Assembly (NCBI GenBank): GCA_007135745.1
Contig: SLIH01000243.1
Location: 1 to 7,051 of the forward strand
Source of the DNA: Halomonas sp.
Lineage (GTDB): Bacteria > Pseudomonadota > Gammaproteobacteria > Pseudomonadales > Oleiphilaceae
Direction: 5' to 3'
DNA length: 7,051 nucleotides
The notes under the pieces are model-generated. The model was not told where the DNA came from and did not search any database. It saw only the letters and a program-made list of their open reading frames with translations. Below, piece after piece: positions 1-4,452 of this stretch (the first letter of the stretch is position 1; each line of letters begins with the position of its first letter). The position numbers and the translations under genes were made by a program.

Positions 1-454
1 CCCGATACAAGCCCGGCATTTCCGCGGTTTCGCCGCCGAGCAGCGGCATGTCGCACGCGTCACACGCGGTGCGAATGGAGCGGATGACGGTTTGATATTG
101 GTCGGTGTCGAGTTTCCCCGTGGCGTAGTAATCCAGAAAGAACAGGGGTTCGGCACCCGTTACGATAAGGTCATTAACGCACATTGCCACAAGATCAATG
201 CCAATGGTGTCATGGCGGCCCACTTCCATTGCCAGCCGGAGCTTGGTGCCCACCCCGTCGGTGCCTGATACCAGCACCGGTTGGCGGTAGCCCTCCGGCA
301 GGGCAAAGGCACCGCCAAAACCGCCCAGTCCGCCCAGGACCTCCGGGCGACGGGTGCGTTTCACTGTCTCTCCAATACGTTCAACGAGCGCGTTGCCGGC
401 ATCGATGTCAACACCCGCGTCGCGGTAACTCAGCCCTTCTTTCCTGTCTGTCAT
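1..454 (-). CDS. purM: Phosphoribosylformylglycinamidine cyclo-ligase (AIR synthetase), C-terminus beyond the window
   Basis: PurM is the cytoplasmic enzyme of de novo purine synthesis that uses ATP to close the imidazole ring, turning FGAM into AIR. Reading the minus strand from the ATG at 454 gives 151 codons with no stop before the left edge, under half of the usual ~350 residues. The N-terminus ([20 protein letters not shown]) is the standard family start. Further along come the glycine-rich GGLGGFGG segment (residues ~41-48), SGTDGVGTK (~63-71), the [12 protein letters not shown] stretch (~85-96) and GGETAEMPG (~140-148), all typical of the ATP-binding half of the PurM fold. An AGGG lies about nine bases before the ATG. 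The gene is divergent from the DUF2066-hda unit and has its own promoter. In relatives purN usually follows purM, which would lie off the left edge. The fragment is intact; identification is secure. Confidence 0.97.
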   Translation of the reverse strand, partial: MTDRKEGLSYRDAGVDIDAGNALVERIGETVKRTRRPEVLGGLGGFGGAFALPEGYRQPVLVSGTDGVGTKLRLAMEVGRHDTIGIDLVAMCVNDLIVTGAEPLFFLDYYATGKLDTDQYQTVIRSIRTACDACDMPLLGGETAEMPGLYR

Positions 455-485
455 CCTCTGGCGCCCTATTGATGATGTTCCGCGG

Positions 486-514
486 ATTCTAGCAGGGCGC
501 GTGCAAGCGGCCAA
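486..514 (-). promoter_or_regulatory. Probable sigma70-type promoter of purM
   Basis: Read on the minus strand, a -35 hexamer TTGGCC (514-509, 4 of 6 consensus matches) is followed by a 17-base spacer and a -10 hexamer TAGAAT (491-486, 5 of 6 matches) preceded by TGC, an extended -10 element. Transcription would begin near 479, leaving a leader of about 25 bases before the purM ATG. Spacing and extended -10 make this the best promoter in the intergenic region. A short GCGG-CCAAA-CCGC inverted repeat (507-519) overlaps the -35. I see no full PurR operator. Confidence 0.6.
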
Positions 515-565
515 ACCGCGTGGGTGTTGTCGCTGACACCGTTGTTGTATCCTGTTCCGGCATTC

Positions 566-570
566 GGAGG
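566..570 (+). promoter_or_regulatory. Ribosome binding site of the DUF2066 gene
   Basis: A perfect GGAGG lies eight bases before the ATG at 579. This favours that ATG over the later in-frame ATG at 660, which would remove most of the signal peptide. Confidence 0.75.
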
Positions 571-578
571 CGCAATCA

Positions 579-1925
579 ATGGCAAGATTTCCTTTTTCTT
601 TCTCCCTTTTCTTCCGCGGCTGGAAACCGGGGAGGGGTTTCCTCTCGGTTCTGGTTCTTATGTCGATTCTGATGCCGGCAACCGGTCAGGCCGTGCTGGT
701 TGAAAATCTCTATCGTGCCGAGATCCCGGTGGAGGACACCGGCCAGGCAGCACGTGACGAGGCCGTTCGGAAAGGGCTCGCGAAGGTCCTGGTTCGCGTT
801 ACCGGAACCCGCTCGGTGCTCGAGCGGGAAGGGATGGAGGCGCTGCTTGATGAAGCCCCTCGGCTGGTGGACTCCTACCGTTACCAACAGCGCGATGAGG
901 ATCTGCTGCTCCAGGTTCAGCTTAATGCCGCCGGCATCAGTCGGGAGCTCGCGCAGCGTGATATCCCTGTCTGGGGTGCCAACCGCCCCGGTATTCTGGT
1001 CTGGTTTGTGGTTTCTGATCGTACCGGGCGTGAGTTGGTTCATCGCGAATACCAGATACCCCCGTTTCTTGAAGAAGCCAGGCGGCCAGTCGAGGCGCCC
1101 CATCCAACCGAACAGTCAGGCTGGAAAGCCAGCCTCTACCAGCAGTCCAGTGCGCGCGGAGTGCCTTTGCTGCTGCCCTGGTATGATGAGAGAGATCAGG
1201 AAACCGTGGGGCTGTCCGAGTTATGGGGGCTTTTCCGGGACCCTATTGAAGAGGCATCGAGCCGCTACTCGCCCGACCGTGTTGCCATTGTCCGTGTGAA
1301 TGAACGTGGAGGTCAGTGGCAGGCAAGGTGGCAGATCGGACCGCCGGGCGAGTCGGAGGAGGACGGCAGCCTGACAGCGGAGGATGAAGAGACCCTGGTC
1401 GCTGAACTTATTGATCAATGGGCCGAGCATTATTCCCGTTTGTTTGCGGTGTCGCCGGCCGCCATGGGGGATCCCCAGCGTCTGGACATGATTGTGGAGG
1501 GGGTTGATTCCATGCCCGCCTATGCCGCGGTGCGTCGCGCTTTACAGACCATGGAGCCTGTTCGTTCGGCTGAACCCGAGGGGGTGAGTCGCGATCAGCT
1601 TCGCCTGCGCCTTCAATTCTCCGGTGATGTGGCGGTTTTGCGTGAATATGTGGCCCTGGACCATCGTTTCAGACCGGTTGGAGAAGAGCCGGCTATTGAG
1701 GAACCCGGACGCTTTGATCCCCTGCCTTCGGAGTGGCGTATTGATGGAGTGGGTGTTGAAGAAGCGGGTTCGGATGAGGAACGATTTGCAGGCCTGTATC
1801 CCCGGCTGCGCTACGAATGGCGTCCAGACGATGAAGAGGACGAGAAAATTGAAGCGGTTGAAATGCCCGAACCGGAAGAGACTGTCGAGTTGATTGATCT
1901 GGATGGCGAAGGAAGTGAATTCTGA
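579..1925 (+). CDS. DUF2066 family protein, probably exported
   Basis: This 448-residue protein belongs to the DUF2066 family, whose molecular role is not known to me. The first ~38 residues look like a long Sec signal peptide: a positively charged section (RGWKPGR), a hydrophobic core ([11 protein letters not shown]) and a possible signal peptidase I site after ATGQA, so the mature protein would be periplasmic. Family hallmarks follow: the LVRVTGT segment (~70-76), [14 protein letters not shown] (~130-143), GVPLLLPW and the LSELWGLF...ASSRYSPD stretch (~195-235). The last ~35 residues are strongly acidic and contain no recognisable motif; they may be a disordered tail. The start is fixed by the GGAGG at 566. 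The stop is one base from the preferred start of hda, so the two are probably co-transcribed and translationally coupled; DUF2066 genes commonly sit between purM and hda in Pseudomonas-like bacteria. No strong promoter is visible upstream. Confidence 0.88.
   Translation: MARFPFSFSLFFRGWKPGRGFLSVLVLMSILMPATGQAVLVENLYRAEIPVEDTGQAARDEAVRKGLAKVLVRVTGTRSVLEREGMEALLDEAPRLVDSYRYQQRDEDLLLQVQLNAAGISRELAQRDIPVWGANRPGILVWFVVSDRTGRELVHREYQIPPFLEEARRPVEAPHPTEQSGWKASLYQQSSARGVPLLLPWYDERDQETVGLSELWGLFRDPIEEASSRYSPDRVAIVRVNERGGQWQARWQIGPPGESEEDGSLTAEDEETLVAELIDQWAEHYSRLFAVSPAAMGDPQRLDMIVEGVDSMPAYAAVRRALQTMEPVRSAEPEGVSRDQLRLRLQFSGDVAVLREYVALDHRFRPVGEEPAIEEPGRFDPLPSEWRIDGVGVEEAGSDEERFAGLYPRLRYEWRPDDEEDEKIEAVEMPEPEETVELIDLDGEGSEF
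1909..1915 (+). promoter_or_regulatory. Ribosome binding site favouring the GTG start of hda
   Basis: AAGGAAG lies inside the end of the DUF2066 gene, 11 bases before the GTG at 1927. It is the only good Shine-Dalgarno match near the possible starts; the in-frame TTG at 1894 and ATG at 1903 lack one. Confidence 0.45.
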
Positions 1926-1926
1926 C

Positions 1927-2646
1927 GTGTCGGCTACTGTTTCGGTGGGCGAGGGGCAACAGCTTCCGCTAAAGGTCAGACTGCGTGACGAAGCCACCTT
2001 TGATAATTTTCACGGTGAGCGGAATCGGCCTGCGTGCGAACGCCTGCAGGCGAGCCTTGGGGCATCGGAACCCCTGTCGCTGATCCTCTGCGGCGACCAG
2101 GGTGTGGGCAAAACGCACCTTCTCAATGCGGCCTGTCTGGCTCATGAATCACGCCACGGGGGGAGCAGTCTGTGTCTCAGCCTGGCGGAAGCGGCACAGC
2201 TTTCCCCGCAGGCGCTGGAAGGGCTTGACCAATTTGACCTGGTGGCCCTGGATGATCTGGATTGTCTGCCTGCGGAGAAAGCATGGGAAGAGGCTTTGCT
2301 GCATCTGTACAATCGGGTTCAGGACGCCGGCCACCGTTTGCTTTTTGCTGTTCGGGAACCGCCCGCCAGTCACGACTGGCTATTGCCGGATCTGGCTTCG
2401 CGACTTCAGTCGCTGCCCGTGATCCAGTTGCTCCCGCCCCGGGATGAAGACCGCCGGGCGCTCCTTCAGGCCAGAGCGGCCCGTCGGGGTCTGACCCTGG
2501 GGCCCGACGTGGTTTCGTTCATTCTACGCCGCGCGCCACGGGATACGGCCTCACTGCTGGCTATCCTGGAACAGCTGGATGAAGCGTCGCTGCAGTCCCG
2601 CCGCCGCCTGACTATTCCATTCGTCAAGAGCATCCTGGGTTGGTAA
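1927..2646 (+). CDS. hda: DnaA regulatory inactivator Hda
   Basis: Hda is a small cytoplasmic AAA+ protein, related to DnaA domain III, that binds the DNA-loaded beta clamp and stimulates ATP hydrolysis by DnaA, preventing re-initiation of replication (RIDA). From the GTG at 1927 it has 239 residues, close to the usual ~233. Visible elements are the clamp-binding QQLPL near the N-terminus (residues 11-15), the RLRDEATFDNF segment, Walker A GDQGVGKT (56-63), Walker B LVALDDLD (D109, D110), the box VII arginine finger in LASRL (R159) and the typical C-terminal LTIPFVKSILGW. At the sensor II position, where E. coli Hda has MRTLF, this protein reads TASLL, so that arginine is absent. The start is uncertain: the frame is open back to TTG 1894 and ATG 1903, both overlapping the upstream gene. 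GTG 1927 is preferred for its ribosome binding site and family length. Confidence 0.93.
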   Translation: MSATVSVGEGQQLPLKVRLRDEATFDNFHGERNRPACERLQASLGASEPLSLILCGDQGVGKTHLLNAACLAHESRHGGSSLCLSLAEAAQLSPQALEGLDQFDLVALDDLDCLPAEKAWEEALLHLYNRVQDAGHRLLFAVREPPASHDWLLPDLASRLQSLPVIQLLPPRDEDRRALLQARAARRGLTLGPDVVSFILRRAPRDTASLLAILEQLDEASLQSRRRLTIPFVKSILGW

Positions 2647-2726
2647 ACTCAGGCAGCGATGCAAAACGCTTCTGACCCGGCGCCATGGTGCGTTTCGGGG
2701 GATCTGGTGACAAGGACAACAAAAGC

Positions 2727-2734
2727 AAGGGGGA
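2727..2734 (+). promoter_or_regulatory. Ribosome binding site setting the parA start
   Basis: AAGGGGGA lies five bases before the ATG at 2740. This, together with the P-loop beginning nine residues in, rejects the in-frame ATG at 2659, which would add 27 residues without family resemblance. Confidence 0.75.
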
Positions 2735-2739
2735 ACTCC

Positions 2740-3534
2740 ATGCGCAGGGTGGTTTTCAATCAGAAAGGGGGAGTGGGTAAATCCAGCATTGCCTGCAATC
2801 TCGCGGCCATCAGTGCCAACCAGGGACGACGCACCCTGGTCGTTGATCTGGATCCTCAGGGCAACTCAACGCGCTACCTGATGGGACGTTCGGCCGAAGA
2901 GCTTGATGACAGCGTCGCTGACATGCTCGAGCAGACCATTTCCTTCAAAATATACAATCGCAAGCCCGAAGAATTCGTTCACACCACGGATTTCCCGAAC
3001 CTGCATGTGTTGCCTTCCAGTCCGGATCTTGATTATCTGGAGCGTAAACTGGAGGCCAAGCACAAGATCTACAAGCTGCGTGAATCACTCCGCAAGCTCA
3101 GCGAACTCTACGATGCCATTTACATTGATACGGCACCGGCTCTGAACTTCTACACCCGTTCTGCATTGATCGCCGCGCAGCGGTGCCTGATCCCCTTTGA
3201 TTGCGATGATTTCTCCCGTCAGGCGCTGTATAACATCCTGGGTGAAATCCAGGAACTGCAGGAGGATCACAATCCGGAGCTGATGGTGGAAGGCATCGTC
3301 GCTAACCAGTTCCAGAGCCAGGCCAGCCTGCCCCGAAAGCTGGTGCTTGAACTGATGGAGGAAGGGCTGCCGATTCTGCCTGTGCGATTGTCGTCTTCAG
3401 TGAAAATGAAGGAATCCCACCAGGCAGGGAAACCCCTGATCCACCTGGCTCCCAGGCATAACCTTACCCGCCAGTTTGATGATCTCTATCGCCTGCTTAA
3501 TGGCGAAGCTGTGGAGGTGGCGGAGCTGTCATGA
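2740..3534 (+). CDS. ParA/MinD-family ATPase without an adjacent ParB
   Basis: This 264-residue protein is a complete ParA-type P-loop ATPase. It begins MRRVVFNQ directly before the deviant Walker A motif KGGVGKSS (residues 9-16, signature lysine K9 and nucleotide-binding K14). Switch I follows as VVDLDPQGNST (34-44, D38), and Walker B/switch II as YIDTAPALN (128-136, D130). The length is that of short chromosomal ParA-like proteins, and it has no N-terminal helix-turn-helix, so it is unlike plasmid type Ia ParA. Such ATPases dimerise on ATP, often bind DNA non-specifically and position a cargo. No parB follows and I see no parS palindrome; the next gene, a YqcC protein, overlaps by four bases. 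The cargo is therefore unknown, and plasmid partition is unlikely. It lies 93 bases after hda, in which I find neither a convincing promoter nor a terminator, so it may belong to the hda operon. Family assignment is secure; function is not. Confidence 0.9.
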   Translation: MRRVVFNQKGGVGKSSIACNLAAISANQGRRTLVVDLDPQGNSTRYLMGRSAEELDDSVADMLEQTISFKIYNRKPEEFVHTTDFPNLHVLPSSPDLDYLERKLEAKHKIYKLRESLRKLSELYDAIYIDTAPALNFYTRSALIAAQRCLIPFDCDDFSRQALYNILGEIQELQEDHNPELMVEGIVANQFQSQASLPRKLVLELMEEGLPILPVRLSSSVKMKESHQAGKPLIHLAPRHNLTRQFDDLYRLLNGEAVEVAELS

Positions 3535-3869
3535 CAGGCCCGGAAGAGGCAAGGAAGGGGGTGTCGACTGCCATCAGAGAGGTGGCCGACGCCATGGCAT
3601 ATCATGGAATCTGGGATGAGCCGGAGCCCCCGGCGGACGCCTGGCACAGCAGCCAGCCCTTTTTTGCCGACACCATGACCTTCCCCCAGTGGCTGCGCTA
3701 TGTGCTTCTCGGACGACTTGAAGATCTCCTGGCGCTGGACGCATCCATGCCCGAGTACTGTGAGGTGGCGCCCATGGCCGAGGAGTATGCACGGGTGCAC
3801 GGTCTTGTGCTGACGTCGTTGATCGATGCGCTGCAACACCTGGATCGGCTGGTTACTCGGAGTCGCTGA
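3531..3869 (+). CDS. YqcC family protein (DUF446)
   Basis: This 112-residue protein matches the YqcC/DUF446 family, small cytoplasmic helical proteins of unknown function. The diagnostic core is SSQPFFADTMTFPQWLRYVL (residues ~40-59), followed by RLEDLL and a PMAEEYA segment; E. coli YqcC carries the same Q-P-F-F-x-D-T-M and E/Q-W-L signature. Its ATG overlaps the parA stop in an ATGA arrangement, and GGAG (3522-3525) plus an earlier GGAGG sit inside the parA tail. Translation is therefore probably coupled to parA. In E. coli yqcC lies next to the pseudouridine synthase gene truC; that partner is not here. The 3' end overlaps the convergent thpR-like gene by 17 bases. No catalytic motif can be seen. 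Confidence 0.88.
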   Translation: MTGPEEARKGVSTAIREVADAMAYHGIWDEPEPPADAWHSSQPFFADTMTFPQWLRYVLLGRLEDLLALDASMPEYCEVAPMAEEYARVHGLVLTSLIDALQHLDRLVTRSR

Positions 3870-3876
3870 GTGACCA
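3850..3876 (+). terminator. Hairpin across the overlapping convergent gene ends, possible transcription end site
   Basis: The arms TGGTTACTC (3850-3858) and GAGTGACCA (3868-3876) form a nine-pair stem with one G-T wobble around a nine-base loop in the plus-strand RNA. Read on the minus strand the wobble becomes an A-C mismatch. The stem holds the TAA of the minus-strand gene in its left arm and the end of the yqcC TGA in its right. No run of T follows on either side, so it is not a classical intrinsic terminator; it could pause polymerase or block 3' decay. Confidence 0.3.
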
Positions 3877-4452
3877 CCGCCTGAGCTCGTGATAGACGGG
3901 GCCATGCATGGTCGTTTCGCTCCGGTAGAGCACAAGCTCATTGAACGGAAACTCACTCTGCCATGGCACCGGCTCGATGGGGCGGGGTTGCTTTTCCTGA
4001 AAGCGGGCCAGGGTGATATGTGGCCGCCAGTGTTTATCCTTGCCGTTTTCCTCGGGGAGAAAGCGATTCAGGGCCTCCCGCAGGTTGTTCTGCAGCCCCT
4101 GGGCGCTGGCCGACGCCACGCCTTCCAGCACCAGATGACGGGGTGAGCGGGTGTGGGGGAAGCCAGCGACCTGTCGGAAGTGAATACGGCCGGGATGGCA
4201 TTCCGCCAGGGTTTCCTCAATCAGCGGGATCAACTCTTTATCGGTACTGTCCGTGCCCTGATTACCAAGGAATATCAAGGTCATGTGCAGGTTCTTCCTG
4301 GGAACCGCGACCAGTGGTGGCAATTGCTCCAGGGAGGCTTCCAGGCTCTCCAGAACAGGGTTTATGACTTCGTCGCTGGCGGGAACAGCGAGGAAAAGCC
4401 GCTGCTTCTCGCGTGGCCGTTTTTCGGTGCTGTCAGTTGTGCTCTGTGCCAC
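3853..4452 (-). CDS. thpR: RNA 2',3'-cyclic phosphodiesterase (2'-5' RNA ligase family, 2H phosphoesterase)
   Basis: The 199-residue product is a 2H phosphoesterase of the LigT/ThpR type. Bacterial members open 2',3'-cyclic phosphates to 2'-phosphates and, in the reverse direction in vitro, join tRNA half-molecules by 2'-5' linkage. Both catalytic tetrapeptides are present: H56-M-T-L and H145-I-T-L, each in normal context (NLHMTLIFLGN and WRPHITLARF). An RLFLAVP strand near the N-terminus and the C-terminal ELVLYRSE also fit the family, and the length is close to the usual ~180. The frame is open upstream to 4590, but that extension lies antiparallel to nothing of the family and overlaps the c-di-GMP gene in another frame. 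The GTG at 4452, seven bases after GGAG, gives a start close to the conserved domain. The gene start overlaps the previous gene by 20 bases, suggesting translational coupling. Substrate in this organism is inferred only. Confidence 0.9.
   Translation of the reverse strand: MAQSTTDSTEKRPREKQRLFLAVPASDEVINPVLESLEASLEQLPPLVAVPRKNLHMTLIFLGNQGTDSTDKELIPLIEETLAECHPGRIHFRQVAGFPHTRSPRHLVLEGVASASAQGLQNNLREALNRFLPEENGKDKHWRPHITLARFQEKQPRPIEPVPWQSEFPFNELVLYRSETTMHGPVYHELRRWSLSDSE

Noticed and set aside
503..520. PurR-like operator over the purM promoter
   Set aside because: A GCAA half-site is present, but the opposing TTGC half at the correct spacing is missing; the palindrome is only a four-pair GCGG/CCGC repeat.
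527..553. Possible plus-strand promoter for DUF2066: TTGTCG (527-532) and TATCCT (548-553)
   Set aside because: Each hexamer matches 4 of 6 consensus bases but the spacer is only 15 bases, so support is too weak to annotate. A promoter must exist somewhere in this region or be of another type.
863..870. GCTGGTGG, identical to the E. coli Chi site
   Set aside because: An eight-base match in a GC-rich coding region is expected by chance, and Chi sequences differ between lineages.
576..1103. Long minus-strand open frame opposite the DUF2066 gene (175 codons)
   Set aside because: It lies wholly antisense to a well-supported gene, resembles no family I know, and has the composition expected of a reversed GC-rich coding frame.
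2659..2739. N-terminal extension of ParA from the ATG at 2659
   Set aside because: The upstream 27 codons show no family resemblance, while a strong ribosome binding site precedes the ATG at 2740 directly before the P-loop.
2647..2739. Terminator or promoter between hda and parA
   Set aside because: Only an imperfect pairing of CAGGCAGCG with CGCTTCTG is present, with no T run, and no paired -35/-10 elements could be found.
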